From the NCBI GenBank assembly GCA_905178155.1, contig CAJINV010000001.1, positions 7,323,794 to 7,387,793 on the forward strand: a stretch of DNA of 64,000 bases, read 5' to 3'. Position 1 is the stretch's first letter. The number at the start of each line of letters is the position of its first letter. The notes under the pieces were generated by a model. The model worked only from the letters and a program-made list of their open reading frames with translations. It made no database searches and was not told the origin of the DNA. Origin of the DNA: Amoebophrya sp. A120 (lineage: Eukaryota; Sar; Dinophyceae; Syndiniales; Amoebophryaceae). Position numbers and translations under genes: made by a program. Below are positions 1 to 12,908 of this stretch, in pieces.

Positions 1-584
1 TCGTGTGAAGCCGACATAGAGGCCGGTGCGGCGTCGTCTAAGAAATTCCCACGCTTGGTGATTGTATCAGAACGCCCTGCGTTCTTGGAACCGAGAAGTA
101 GAACTTCAACTTGCAAATCATTTTTTGCAAGTACTTTTTCAAAATGAGATCCTCGCTTAGCTCTGCGTGCAGAAAAATAACAAAAATAAACGCACGCAGC
201 TCGAAGCAAAGAAAAGATAAAGAAGCACTCAAAGAAAAAAAGTCACTCACGCAACTCTTCTGCTGAAGCTTCGCAGGTACAAAAGAAACGCCCACAAAAA
301 CTGTTTACTCCAAGTTAGCGAACAATAGGTCTGCGATCACGCAAATACATTGAGACTCATGTCTCTAGGTCGTACTTGTTTTGTTGTCGGTTGTATCATT
401 TGCTTTCTTTTTTTTCCTACACTCCTGCCCACTTGCGTGAACCAATTCGCAAGTTTTCCGGGCAAATGTTCGCGGCGAACTACTTCGAGTAGCATCTTCC
501 GGCACAATTCCGATAAGTCCATACTCGCACTTTATATCCGTGAGAAGTACAGCGAACTTTCCATCAACGCCTCGATCCACAACT
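1..584. other. Intergenic stretch at left edge
   Basis: No supported gene lies here; on the minus strand this is the 3' flank of the nucleotidyltransferase gene. A minus-strand ATG at 17 followed by open codons runs off the window and could be the first codons of the next gene in the array, but only 17 nt are visible, so I do not call it. Confidence 0.5.
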
Positions 585-3500
585 TCATTGAAAGTTGCGC
601 GCCGGTATCATTGGCGGTCCCCCCTTTCCGCCGTCCGGAAACGGCCGGTGCCCGCCCATGAAGTGGTGCTCTCGCGGGGGTGCGGGGACGCCCCGGCTGT
701 CGGGTAGCATCGGGGGTGGCATCGGCGGCGGTGGCATCATTTGGTTTGGATCCATGCCACCTTTGCCGGCACCTCCGAACGGCGGCTGTGAAGACTGCTG
801 CATCATCGGTCCTCCGGTTCTTACGCCTGGTTGAAAGTTGTTGTTCATCGGCGGGCCTTGTTCCATGAAGTTTTTGTTCATCGGCTTGGACGACCCTTTC
901 ATTATCGGCTTTCCGCTGAACTTGTCTGGTGGAAGATCCCCTTTGCCCTTTCGAATGAAGTCGTCGATAAAGCTGCTCGGCGGTGGTGGCTCGCCTTTGA
1001 AGTCGCCCTTGCCGGCGAACATCGGAGGCTCGCCCTTGTTGCCCATATTGAAGCGGTCGCCGGGAAGATGCTGGTCGCCCGGCCTTTGCATCATCATTGG
1101 CGGCGGGCCGTTGCTGAAGTTGTGGCCCTTCTTCGAGGATTTGCTTCCGCCGCCAAACTGCGATTGCTGCACCGGGTTTCCGTCTTCATCGAGGCGGGGC
1201 GAAAACGCGTTCTCCCCTGGATGGAAGAAGCCGTCGCGCGGATCCCCGGGCGGCGGGGGCGATTTCGTTCCCTTCATCAGGTGGTTGCGCAAGTGCATGT
1301 CGCCTTTCACAGACATTGGATGCGGCTGATGTGACTGTGGAGGGGGTCCACTTGACGAAGCTCCCTTCATCATGTTCGGAGGGGGTACTCCTCGGTTCGG
1401 CGGCGGGCGGTCGAACCCAGGTTCAAAACTTCCGGGTTGACCACTGCGCATTTGGTGCACGGTAGACAGCATACGCTCACCAGAGGGCACCGGCGGTCCG
1501 CCGGGAAATTGGCTTCGGTCTGGTGGTTCTTGGAACGGAACATACTGGTTCTTGGAACCACCGTTATTTCCGCGGTTGTTTTCGCGTACCGCGGGCTCCT
1601 CCCCGAATAAGAAATCTTCGGGCGACGAATCGTGCCGCGGCGGACCGGCGTCGAAGCTCGGGCCGTTCCCATTGGTCCGAGACCCGGACGCTGTGTGGTG
1701 GTACCCGTTTCCGGAGCCTGAGGAGGGCGCGGAGGGCTGATGTGGTGGGGCTGGTCCGCCGCCTGGAACAAGCTGCGGGGGACCTCCGCTTCCCTTGCCG
1801 CCCCCCGGCATCATCATCTGCGGATGGTGCCCCCGTCGGTTGCTGAAATTCGGATTTTGGCTGCCGGGTGGCTCCATCAGCTCCGGATCCGACATGTTGT
1901 ACGGACCGTCGCGCGAGGGAAAGTGCTGTCGCGGGTCGAGCAAATCCGGCGTCCCGGACATTGGCGGCGGATAGCTGTTCGGAAGCATCGGCGGTCCACC
2001 TCGCTCGCCTCGCGCACTGTGGATCAGATTGGGGTCATGTTGTTCGTGGTGCGCCGATCGCGGGTCGAGGTTGTTCGAATGGAAGTTGGATGATCCTTTC
2101 CCACTGCCCCCGCGCTGCGGATTCAGCGGCGGGTACTGCTGCGGGTCCTGGAAGTGGTTGTCCAATCGGGGCTGTGCCTGCTGCTCGTGGCTGCTCAAAT
2201 ACTGCTGCTGCTGCTCCCTGGGCGCCGCCCCGCGGTCGCGCCGGCGCCCGTCGCGCCGCCCGGAGATGTTGAAGCGTACCACCGGCAGGTTCTCGTCTTC
2301 CCCGCTCGGCTGGTTGGTGTCGTTGTAATTCTCTCCGGGTCCGGACTGTGGGGGCATCAGGTCCGGGGTCAGGTTCACCATCCGCGGATCGCCGTTGCCG
2401 CCGCCCATGAGGTCCAAATTGTGCTGTTGCAGTGCGGCCATCCTCCGGTCCTCGTAGCGCTCGTGGGGATGCTGGTGCTGCTCGCGGTTGATGTAGTAGT
2501 CACCGCCCTTTGATGCCCCTCCACCTTTGCCCCCTTTGCCACCCTTATTCCTGGGCGGGTACAGCTCGCGCTCTTTCCTCCGTAAAGGTCTTTTGTTGTT
2601 GTCCTTGCGCTCGCTGAACAGGCCGATGGTGCACTCGGCAAGCCAGTGCTGCGTGGAAAATTCCTTGTCGTATGAAATCAAAGCCTGAATCGGATGGTTG
2701 AAGTCCCGCTCGGCGTTGCGGCGCAGCAGCGCGTTCCCAACCGCCAGCTTCCCAAGTTTCCCGCTACGGCACACCTCGTACGCACGCCGGCACTCGTAAC
2801 TGTAGGGTGTAGAAGATTTCAGGCTTTGAATTTGTCTCCTAGATGTCCATGTCGCTCTTGATCTAGTACAACTACAAGTAGTAAGCTTAGTAGGTACGGA
2901 CGCAGCAACTAAAGCAAGATGACGAGTAAACGTAAACGGCTTCTCGGCAGACGCCGAAATCAATGAGTAAATCGAAACAAAACAACTGATTTATACGTGA
3001 GCCTCTCCTGCCCTTTTGCGTTTGTTCCCAGAATTCGATCGATTTCAAATGGGTCCTCTATCGACAGCCAGCACTTTTTGCGCATCAGTCCCCAGACCTG
3101 GTCCTGCCGTTGGTCCTCGTCTTCGTTTTCTACCTGCTCCTTGACGCCATAAAAATCCAATTTCTTCACGGAATTCCCCCGAACCGATACCATATTGATC
3201 CAGAAGTCGAAGTCGTAGGCTGTTTTCAAATAGTTTTTGCAAAATAATAGTTCGAAGGCAAAGATCGATGAAAGCAAGTTTCAGTCAGGAGAAAGGGCGG
3301 CCCCACAAAGCCCGATTACTTATCACAGGGAAACAAAATTCATCTTGTCCGAGATGAATTATACCGTAGTAGAAGAAGAACTCTTCGAGCAATTGAGCTA
3401 GCGACATGGAGTCGTCCAGCTCAAATTGCTCACAGACGTCCGCGGATTTCATGCCGAAATCCTCATAATCCAGGTACTGCACAATGGCACTGTCGTTGTC

Positions 3501-6467
3501 CATAGCCCGCGGCTTGGGCAGCATGAAGGTCATCGAGTTGGGTCGGGCGTTGCACCGGATAATGCGCTTCTCCTTTTCGGAGTCGCCGATGTTCCTGCTG
3601 GACTGCAGGACGGGCAGTACCTTGTTCTTCTGCAGGAAGTGGATCAGGAGCAGGTTGTAACTGTAGGAGGAAAGCGTCCCGGTCAGACTGTCGTTGATCC
3701 CCCGCTCCTTGGCCCAGTGCTTGATGATCAGCGCGAGCTGCTTCACCTTTGGGTTGAGTTGCGAGTAGAGCCGCAGAAGATTGGAGTTCTCGAAAACCAC
3801 CTGGTGTCCGCAGCTGATATCGAAGGTGACGATCATGGTGTCTACGATTTTCTTCGGCGACTGTTGTGCCTCTTGTTCCGTCTGATCTTCGTGGCCGCCT
3901 GCTTTAAGTACAATCTGTTCCTGTTCCTCGACCTGAATCCGTGCTTCGCATCGCAAAAGCGGAATCCGCGCGTTCTCGACGCGTTCCACGTAGAAGCCCT
4001 GCTTCTCGAGCACTGGCGCAAGTTTGCGCAGGCCCACCAGGATGCCACGCGTCACGCTCATGAAGTCGAACAGACCGTCCTTGCCGAGCATGCCACCGCT
4101 GCGGCGCTCCGGCTCGTTAGTGGAACTGCCACGTGGCGAGGTGCCGGTGCCGAGTCGGCGGATCTCCTGCTGGAACTCGCGACGCCAGTCGCACCAGAAA
4201 GCCTCGCGGTCGAGCGCCGCCTCTACATCCGGAGAAAAACGGATTCCTGTCGTATTGAGAAAGATACATAGCAGTTGAAAAAGGTCGGATCTTCGTGCAC
4301 GTAGGTGCATCTCATCAAAGTGCTCAGCCGCGCAAGACCGTCGAGAGCAGGAGCAGCAAGAATAATTCCTGCTGCTCCGCTAGAAGGTCAAGCTTCGAAA
4401 AGAATCAAATGAACCTGTAGAAAAAAAACTTAGTATACCGCAGTCCAAATCACTGCTCTTGGTCATGAATCCGTTGACGCAAGACCCGAAAAGGCGGATC
4501 CAGGCGCCGTGTTCGCCCCAGATGGATTTGATACTCGGCTCGAGTTTTTGCCGGAAGAAGTCCTTCATGACGGCCTCCCGTACCGGGTCCATGGCGCACT
4601 CCTCGCTCAGCTCCTCGAGAAACTGATCCGCGTCCTCCGGTACTTCCTCCATCTTTTTCCGTTGCTCCTCCTCCTCCTTCAGCCGGGCCGCCATCCGCTC
4701 CTTTTCCGCGTTGATGGTATCCGCATTCGCACCGCCGGCGGCACCAGCTTTGCCCATCGCGTCCAGGTTCGAAGTTTCGTGAAACGCGTTGTAGTCCACA
4801 CTTACCTTGCGCAGATTCCTCTTTTCCTTCTCCACCGCGGGCATGGGGGCCCACTTGCCCTGCTTCACCTTCTCCATCGTTTCCTTCATCTTCCAGCGCC
4901 ACCGGCCCCACCACTCGGCCCGCGCGCGACCCCGCGGCACCTCGCGGAACTTCGCACCGAGTTTGTTTTGGCGACTCGCATGAGGATCCCCATCTGCGGG
5001 TCCTGCCGCCGCGCCAGTTGATGTAGAAGTCCCGATCGGCCCCAGCGTGGGCGTGCCATGGAGATGATCCTGGAGGTCCCCACCGGCCACGCTGGTTGCG
5101 GCCTGGGAGGCGGTGTCCGCCGCGACTTTGCTCTCGCTGTCAACGCCGGCGCTCTCGCTTCGATTCTCCTTGGTCGTTGTGCCTTCGTTTTGCTGAACGT
5201 GTGGAACGGTAGTTTCCTTCGAGGCGATACCCATCAAGGAGCGCAGTGCAAAGGTGGCCTGCTCATTGATCGCGGAATTGCCCGCGCCGAGCGCGCTGTT
5301 CGGGTGTGGAGCCTGCTGTGGCTCCTGTTCTTTCTGTGGTGGTAGTTCCCGCGACTTGTCTGGAGACGAGGACAGAAGGTCTACAGGAACAACTTCAGGT
5401 GGAGCGGGAGGTGCAACCGGCTTCTTCTTCCGGAACTTGCGCACCACGTCGGTGATAGTGAACATGTCGACATCCTCTTCCCTGTCTTCCAGACGCCACT
5501 GCACGAGAAATTTCTTCTCGTCGTACCGAGAAGTAGTAGACGATGCATTTTTATTCCCGGCGGCCTGATTCATCAGTTTGTTCCTTGCGGCCACATCTCC
5601 GTCCGAGCCCTCGTTTATTCCGATTGACGCTTTACTCGTCCCAGCTACCGGTCCCTGTGGTTCCCCCGTCACGCTGATCCGCTCCCGCAACAACTTCTGC
5701 ATACCGCGCTTGAGAAAGAACTCCGCCACTTCGAGTCGGTTGCGCGCGATGTGGGGCGCGACCCGGGCGATCACCATGTGGCGCAGGACGCGCTGCAGCG
5801 ACACGCGGTAGGAGGGGATGCAGCTCGCGACGAGGACGTAGAGAATGTTTTCCATCAACCGGACGAGCCCGATACTGTAGGCTTCCACCTTCAGATTCGG
5901 GCAAAACTCCTCGTCGATGCAGGAGAGCAGTTGAATCAGCGTCTTGCAGATCTCCATGCGCTGGGTGGTGAACTGGAAAATTCTCTGCAGCGACACTTCG
6001 ATGCCGATTCCGGCCAGGACGTTGACCGGGTCGAAGTGCTCGGCCGCGCGCCGTTTTTCCGCCCGCGAACTTGCCTTCGTGAAGGTCAGCGTCTTCAGCT
6101 GCATGTGGTGCAGCCACTCGGAAAGTCGTTCCTGCGCACATAGTCCCCCGTTGTCCTCGACCACTTCCCGCTGCGGCTGGACCGTCGTCGCGATTACATC
6201 TTTTTTCCGCTCCACCCAGGGGAGCACGCGGGGGTCCTCACGAAAGATCGCGAGCGCCTCCAGCGTGTCTGGTCCGTATTGAATCTTCCATTTTCGAGCA
6301 AAGAAACTCACCTCAGGCTCCTTGGTCTCCTTTGCTTTCACCACCTGCTGCTGCACCGGGGGCGGGGGCTGCTGCTGCTGCTGGGCGGTCGTCGGCACAA
6401 TCAAAGCTTGAGACTGAAAACCAGGCTGCTGAGCTTGATTGAACTGCGGATGAGGGTTCATAATCAT
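585..6467 (-). CDS. Cid1-like terminal nucleotidyltransferase (TUTase / non-canonical poly(A) polymerase) with giant disordered flanks
   Basis: Exons 6467-4439, 4246-3365, 3219-2997 and 2799-585 join in frame through GT-AG introns (donors GTATAC, GTATAA, GTATAA) to give 1782 residues. This family adds U or A residues to RNA 3' ends. The nucleotidyltransferase signature LFGSCVNG...SSDLD sits at about 658-676, split by intron 1. The third acidic residue lies in VTFDISCG, near residue 819. The helical region contains IKHWAKERGIND, and the PAP-associated part contains SIEDPFEI (about 1030). About 650 residues of Gln/Pro-rich and coiled sequence precede the catalytic core. About 700 residues of Gly/Gln/Pro/Met-rich disordered sequence with GGKGG repeats follow it; typical Cid1 enzymes are far shorter. 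The tails probably bind RNA or form granules (inference). U or A preference cannot be read from sequence. It is the most downstream gene of the array seen here. Confidence 0.88.
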
Positions 6468-8186
6468 TCATGCGCTGTACTATAGACATCTAATCCTTCT
6501 TGTAGACTCAGAGTAGTTGAAAAGAATCATACGACAAACGGATTTGAAAATTCATTCTGGGGTCAAAAAATAAATCGACGATACAACTGTTTTGGAGCGA
6601 TGGCAAGTCCAGTTACTTTTGTCGCCGTCGTGTGTCAGTACTACTTTAACTTCTGTATGTTCCTTTCATAACAAACTTGGAATTTACTTTATTTCGAACC
6701 TTCCAACACCGATAGACGCTTCCATCCGGTACTTGACTTGTCGTGGAGGAAGACTTCTACTACTGGTGCTATAGGCCGCTAACCTAGAAACGAACCAGGT
6801 AGCAAGAACAGCTACAGATTGCTCGTCCTGCTCGAAGAACGAAACATGAATCTCTCCTGCGTAATGCTGGAGGAAGTTCTAGTTGTTCTACTCTACGAAG
6901 ATAAAAACCATACTAGGCCTGCCTGTCGTGTCCGTGTTCTGGTTTGGTCTTGATTCGTATCGGTGACAGGATTGATAGATTTACCCGACACTACAGATAT
7001 TCACATTTCGCAGATCTGAGACTGCCTCCCTCGTATTTTGATCAAGCTGTGGTGTTCTTCAGTCACTTTGTAGCACAAGGGAACAGCTATTTCCATTTCG
7101 AAGAACAATAGTGCATCTTCTTCAATCACACACTTTACAGCACGGAGCGTCCTTAGACGCGCATTGGGATTGGCTTTTCGAAACGCTGCGGCCGCCTTTC
7201 GCTACGACGTGATTCTCATTCTTTCGACTTCAACAAGAAAACGCTTCCACAAGCAAAATCAAGCGACAAATAATCACAGTTTCTCTTGATCAATACTGTG
7301 TGCGCGCGCAGCGTCAGGATTTCACAGAAGTTCGCAAGGACATATCGCAGAAGATCGGTGAAGATATGGTCGCTTTTTTTTACCTTTTCTTTTCTCTAAG
7401 AAAAAACGCGGCTAGGAACTGATATACTTCCTTTTTTTCTCTGCGGTCGGAGCTAGTACCCCCTGACCTCTTCGTATCGTACTGGATACTGTAATTTCAA
7501 CTTGGCTTTTCCTGTTTCGCTCAAAAAAGCTGCACAGATTGCCGCTGCGTCTTCTTGTCGTGCTGTGATATTAATGCTCTTGCTTTGTTTTGGTCGCTTT
7601 TGTTGTCTTTGTCCCGTTCCGGATAATTCCCGTGGCAGCTCGAGGCGCATCTAGATTTCTACCAAGATGATCCCGGAGCTTTTGAAAATCACCACCACGT
7701 CGCTGAGAGCAGCGGCCCGGACCTCCTACAGTGACAAGTCTGGTGACGCTGCTTCAGCTTCTTGGCAACAGGAAGAGCGTGCAAGTGCATCGTAGAATAA
7801 AGTGTTCTTTCATCATAATAGACGTCCTGCTAGGCAAAAAAATGGAATCCTCTTTTTTCACCTTTATCTTGTAGGAAATAGAAAATCAAACACACAGTGG
7901 GTTTAAGCTGCGTCAGCTGTGGTATTAAAAACACCTCCTACCCGCAGCGTCTGGATAATCAGTACCATATCAGGGTTCGCATACGGAAAATTTACGTGCC
8001 GACTGGGATGAAGAAAAAACTACAGATATACCTTCGTGGTACTATACCAAGTATCAGGATACCTCGAAACCTGGCAGCTCCCCTATGAACAATTGATGAA
8101 TATTAGATACACTATACTCTTGGTTTTGGTAGTTAATGAATGAAGATCTTTGTCTTTCACTTTTTATTTTTGCCGCAATCCGCCTT
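6468..8186. other. Intergenic, about 1.7 kb
   Basis: AT-moderate sequence between the start of the nucleotidyltransferase gene and the stop of the MATH-domain gene. I see no credible coding exon, RNA gene or inverted repeat. A 65-codon minus-strand reading frame at 7453-7650 has no recognisable features and is left uncalled. Confidence 0.5.
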
Positions 8187-10361
8187 CTAGCTCGTCAAGT
8201 GCAAAGTTGACCGCTTGATCTCCTTTTCCAAAGATTGGTTCTGCATTTCCAGGCCGAGTACCAACTGGTCATCCTCGATCTCCTTGGCGATTTCGCAAAA
8301 GTCGGGCAGCCCCTTGCCCGCCGAGCCATCAAAGTGCGCCACGATCGGACCCTTCTTAAAATTCCCGACAAACAACGTAACCACGATGCTGGTGCCCTCG
8401 GGGCACCGGATGTAGAATGCACAGCTACCGTCCTTCGTCGTGTTTTGCGAACCTGGTTCGTTTGTGCAGCAGTCCAAATGAAATAAGTAGTCGTTTATTC
8501 TTCACCTACGCATATGCTAGAGTACTAGACCTGCATCAAGATCAACATAAACATCACATAATTCGTCCGGCGGTGGAACAGGTACTGCTACAAAAAATAA
8601 ATCCTGAGGTGGGTAAGATCCAATTACCATTTGGGTAGAATTCCAAGAGGATCTCGCGGATGCCCGCTGCTGAAAAAATTGGTGAGTAGATTGAGCTGCC
8701 CCTCGGGAGGTTGGCCAACTTCTTCTATCGTACGCAAAAAGTGTTTCACTGTAAGGATCTTGCAAGTTTTGCATCACAAGTTTGTTCTACATCACAGAGA
8801 AGATTGGCCATGCGAGATTCCAAAGGGAAAACACAGCTAAAAATCTAGTGTCTTGCATGTGTAGCAAGGCAAACACTTCACTTCTAAGATACAGTTTCTG
8901 CATTACAAGTTTACAGTGAAACAGTTTTTTCTTGCGATATCTTCTCCATGTTGATTAATCGCCATTCCACTCGGGAGATGTTGCGGTTCGTCAGGATCTG
9001 ACGATGTTGTTGAACAATCACATGAGTTTTTATTGCTAAGTGTCATAAACGAACCCCAGGTTCAATCTTCTGCGCTGCTGGTGCTGCAGACTCCTGCAAA
9101 AGAAAAACCATAACCAACGTGAGCGAATCAAAATTCATTGATGATATAAAACACGATGGAAAAGTGACGGTACCTGAGCCTCCTGGTCAATGTGTGATCG
9201 CGTTGCGCCCGTGAAGATTTGTAATGAGCCCAGGTCTGACTGCACATACTGGATCTTTTCTACCTGTATCAAAAGCATCGAAGACGTCATTTTTCGTGCA
9301 GCAAGGAGGTAGCTGACGACGCACTAGCTCTTTACTTAGTTGCTCCGGCCTTGCTCTACTACCAGCACGTTGTTTTTTATTTTTAAGCGAGCAAATGAAT
9401 TCTACATGCAAGCTGCAAGTTGAAGTTCAAAGTTCTATAATCTGTGCATTACCTCGAGGATATCCACGGCTACCGTTACCGCGTCCTGTACGATCTCCGC
9501 ATCGAGCATGCAAAAGTTAGAGTGTCCGTGTCCCATGCGCCCGTCGTAGGTGTCCTCATCCGGCGCTCGCATATGCTTTCCGACCGAGAGTTGATACTTG
9601 ATTTTCGTGCCAGACGGGCACCACAGAAACAGAGAGCAGAATCCGCTGATTGTGGTCGACTCCCGGCCGTTTGGGAAAAATTCCAGCTGAATCCCATTGA
9701 TCCCTCTTGCGGAAAACTCCGGACTCCAGATACTCATGCCTGATTCCGAAACAATATTCTCTGATTTCGCTGCGGTGTGTGGGTAGTAAGTAAACCGTCG
9801 GCATTAATTTTTTTTGACTGGTTCGCGCCGGGTCATTGTAAGCATAGTATGACTATCATCTACATCAAAAGGACGCATCCCGTGGACATAATACATAGAA
9901 GTTCATCTATGCAACGAACCAAACCAAACGACTTCTACCTTTGTCTTGTGCCTTCATGCGGTCGCGGATGCCGGGGATTGTCCACTCCACCCGTCGCACG
10001 TCGTTCGAGGTGCCTTCCAAAGAGTTGCTGCTAGCGAGCAGAGACGCCATTTTCCGGCGCGCATTTCGGAGCTCGTCATCATGGTCCTCCAGCTTTCGGC
10101 GCAGAGAATTGTTGTCCTTCTCAAGGAACTTAACCTTCTCCATCACCTGTAAAAATAGAAATGATCCACGTAGGATATATGATTCGCGCATGCTTTCCTA
10201 TCCGCACATGCCTAAGCTTTCATTGTTTCAAAGAAACCTGCGCCATCCTCGAAATCACATGAACGTGCAAAAACCAACAGGAGTGCGAATTCTACCTCCC
10301 GCATCTCATTTTTAAATCGCACGTCGAGTTCGCCGACCTTGTATTCCAAATCGTCACCCAT
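8187..10361 (-). CDS. Coiled-coil protein with two tandem MATH/TRAF-like domains
   Basis: Eight exons (10361-10296, 10146-9939, 9769-9453, 9263-9174, 9093-9055, 8997-8923, 8724-8628, 8452-8187) join in frame to 385 residues. Residues 1-75 are a heptad-rich coiled coil. Two repeats follow with the same pattern: RVEW, then S-I-W/Y-S-P-x-F-S, then EFF/YPNG, a Ser/Thr stretch, G-x-C...W/RCPxGT, a VG and finally FC. RVEW plus YPNG is the classic MATH-domain layout, a protein-interaction beta-sandwich found in TRAFs. The match between the two repeats was used to choose splice sites, including phase-1 donors inside each PNG. Exon 7's acceptor (TAG at 8727-8725) is the least certain. The ligand is unknown; the coiled coil suggests an oligomeric adaptor. 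Confidence 0.75.
8742..8923. mobile_element. Inverted-repeat element in intron 6 of the MATH gene
   Basis: The ends are a perfect 13-bp inverted repeat (TGTTTCACTGTAA at 8742-8754 and its complement at 8911-8923). The interior carries GCATCACAAGTTT and GCATTACAAGTTT, the motif seen inside the TATC/GATA introners. I find no 5-bp direct repeat. On the transcribed strand the element starts at the donor GT; its partner end lies about 17 nt short of the inferred acceptor. It is probably an old or different introner family. Confidence 0.55.
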
Positions 10362-11407
10362 CTTGTCGGATGACTTGTTGTTGTTGCTTGTGTGAGTCTA
10401 TAAGAAATTCGTGGCTTGACTACGCCACACAGTCGAACCTAGGAATGGGGCAGGGGAGGAGGAGATGAGTTTAGTCAGGTGTAGATAAGGTCTGCGAGAC
10501 TGTGTAAAAACTTTACACTCTTTGCCGCAGCGCCTGCGATGCATGTACTTAATTGCCTTCGCAGGTGGTAGCTGACATACGGAGGCTCTTCCTCTTTACT
10601 TGAAAGCGGAGAATATGAATATGATGAATGAGAACCGCAGAAGCGGAGAATCATCTACTTTGGCAGAGGAAAGACGAGGCTTTTAGATTTTTGGTAGACT
10701 AGTGGTGTCGAATGCGTGTTAGCAGGCGATGTCCGCGGTACGTTTTACTGAAGTAAGTAGAGAAAATCCGCGAGCGCCAACTTCGGCTGTCACAGTCACA
10801 GTCTGTCACCCTGGAGCAACAATTAACAAACGACGAACGACATTGAAGCAAGAACTGTTATTGTCTTCACAACTTTTCCAATCTTGTCTCTGTCTTCGGC
10901 GAACACCTGGTGTTTGTAGTCCTCGCAATCATACAGAAGTAACCGACTTAGAAGTGATGTTGGCATCGTTCAGAGATTCTCCTCGAATCTTGATCGTTGT
11001 CGTTCATTTTTTGAAAGTAGATCTGATTTCTTGATCAACTTGGCGTAGCCTGATGCTACCATTATTTGCTTCACGTTTGTTTCGACTCATCGCATTTACT
11101 GGCGTCCAAGTTCACCGATGAAAATCTATTCATCACATCATCATCATCATCACCACATACACACAAAACGGTCAGTCCGATATCTTCATGTGAGCTCTTG
11201 TTTGAAGTCTGGCGCAAATAATTCTCTAGGTCTTTATTCCTGCTAAGGAAGTGCATACCACTCCACGGAAGTAGTGCGAACATTGTTCATATCAGTGCAC
11301 GTCTTCACTTTTCGGCAGCACAGGGACGAGCTTCCTCCACAGCCGTCTTGTCACTGCTGAAGGTCCGAGGAATCACACCACGAAGGTACTGCACGCTCCT
11401 ACGAAGA
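10362..11407. other. Intergenic, about 1 kb
   Basis: No gene is supported. A short ATC/CAT microsatellite lies at about 11135-11155. Nothing else stands out. Confidence 0.5.
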
Positions 11408-12908
11408 TCAGCCGGGCTGTAGAACGGAGGCCAGATCGTCCAACTTCCCTTTGTTCGTGGCCCTCTCCCGCCGTTTTTTCGCGAGCTGCAGATCCGGCTT
11501 GAAGGCCCGCGTGGCTCCTACGAGCGACTTCTTCTCCACCAGTTCCTTTCTATTTCTTGGCAACCCGTGCATGTAGATGTAGTTGGTACTCGCACTGCTG
11601 CCATTCACGCTGTTCGCCGTGCCAGTCCCAGTAGACGCGCCGTCGTCATTCCCAAAAAGGAGGTCCCCCGGCCCCCGCTCGCGTTCTTTGCGCAGTTGCT
11701 CCCACGGGTTGGGGACCTGGCGGTTCTTCCTGGCTTGCTCGATCTCCTTCTGTCTCTTCTCCCGTCGCAGCCGCTTTGCTTCGTCCAGTTGGAAGTCCCG
11801 CACCAGCGTTTTTCCGCCCATGAACATGTCGTGCAGAAACCCCATGCGCTCGATTTCCTTCTGCGTTTTCTCCTGGTTATTTCCGCTGGTAGAGGAGGAG
11901 GAACCGCCGTTTTGAAAATTCAGCAACGTAGACGTGCCTGCAAACAATTCTCCGCCGTCTACTTCCGTTGTTCCGGCCTGCAGCTGTTCTTGCGAGTCCG
12001 GCACGGATTCGTGACCACCGTCGAGATTCTTCTTCACCAATCCTAGCGTTCGTCGACCGCCTGGGGAAAGATCCTCGGGTGCATTTTTCGCTCTTGGTAG
12101 CACATCAACGCTGGTCGCGGTGCGCGCGGTGCAACGGAACAGGCTTTCATCGTGGAGGTTTTCGTCCTGAAGAGTTTGGATGGCCAAGCGTTTTTTTGCT
12201 GTGATTTGATCTGTTGTCAGAAATGTAGCCACAGGTAACGAGTGAGAATATGAGCTGCAGTAAACGAAGCGAGATTAGCCACAGTATTAAACGAAGGCAA
12301 CAAATCAATCTAATCAAGTACTCCGTCCTCCAAACCGTCATCTAATCCGAGCCCGTAGATGCTGTCCTCATTGAAGACACCCCCGAAGAAGTTGTGTCCC
12401 CCAACGGTCTGGCTCATACCCACCGGGATCGGGCCTTCCAGGTCCGACTTCGCAAACCTGCGTCGGTGGCGCTTTCCCGGGGACGCGGAACGGGGAATAA
12501 GTGTGTTCCTCGGCCGGGATAACTGCATGGTGAAAAGCCGCATCTGCTCCTCGGACACGCGCTTCTTCCCGTTCTTACTGGGGGAGGTCATCAACCGCTT
12601 CGTCATCAAGTTGCGCTCGTCGACGGTCTGATAATTGTCAAATGCAACTTTTTTTTTCCGAGCATTGCTTGTCAAAGTACTTACTGCGCTGGAGAAAGAG
12701 AAAGCGCAAGTTCGTCCACGTTGCACACCACATCAAACTAAACAAAAAGAATCATAAACACCACAAGTACGTGCACAACTTCTTGTATTTTTGCGGTGCA
12801 GTAATTCTGGAAGGCGGCAAGCGATCTCGACCGGGGGCGCGTTCTGTGCTCGTCATTGCCCGGAGAGAGCTGCAAAGAAGCTATCTTCTCCTGCAAAAAA
12901 TCTTGCAT
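11408..12908 (-). CDS. Unknown protein, basic and coiled
   Basis: Exons 12908-12771, 12627-12336 and 12210-11408 join in frame to about 410 residues. The second donor (GTTTGG, phase 1) was chosen because it matches the acceptor at 12211. A small extra exon between 12770 and 12628 is possible, because a good donor (GTAAGT) lies there. The middle exon is rich in Lys/Arg with Ser/Pro. The last exon contains a charged coiled coil (about residues 235-290) followed by PNPWEQLRKERERGPG and a basic C-terminus. I do not recognise the family. It lies downstream of a GC-rich island and has no introner. Confidence 0.55.

Noticed and set aside
2997-3277. Treating the nucleotidyltransferase as several separate genes
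   Set aside because: Split motifs (SSDLDCG/IRF, FFYY/AYDFDFW, QERLT/YECRR) join exactly at GT-AG sites in frame.
3426-4271. 281-codon plus-strand frame opposite the nucleotidyltransferase core
   Set aside because: Antisense shadow of a conserved catalytic exon.
7453-7650. 65-codon minus-strand frame between two genes
   Set aside because: No family feature and no convincing neighbouring exons; length is within chance.
11135-11155. ATC/CAT repeat as a CRISPR-like or functional array
   Set aside because: Simple trinucleotide microsatellite without spacers.
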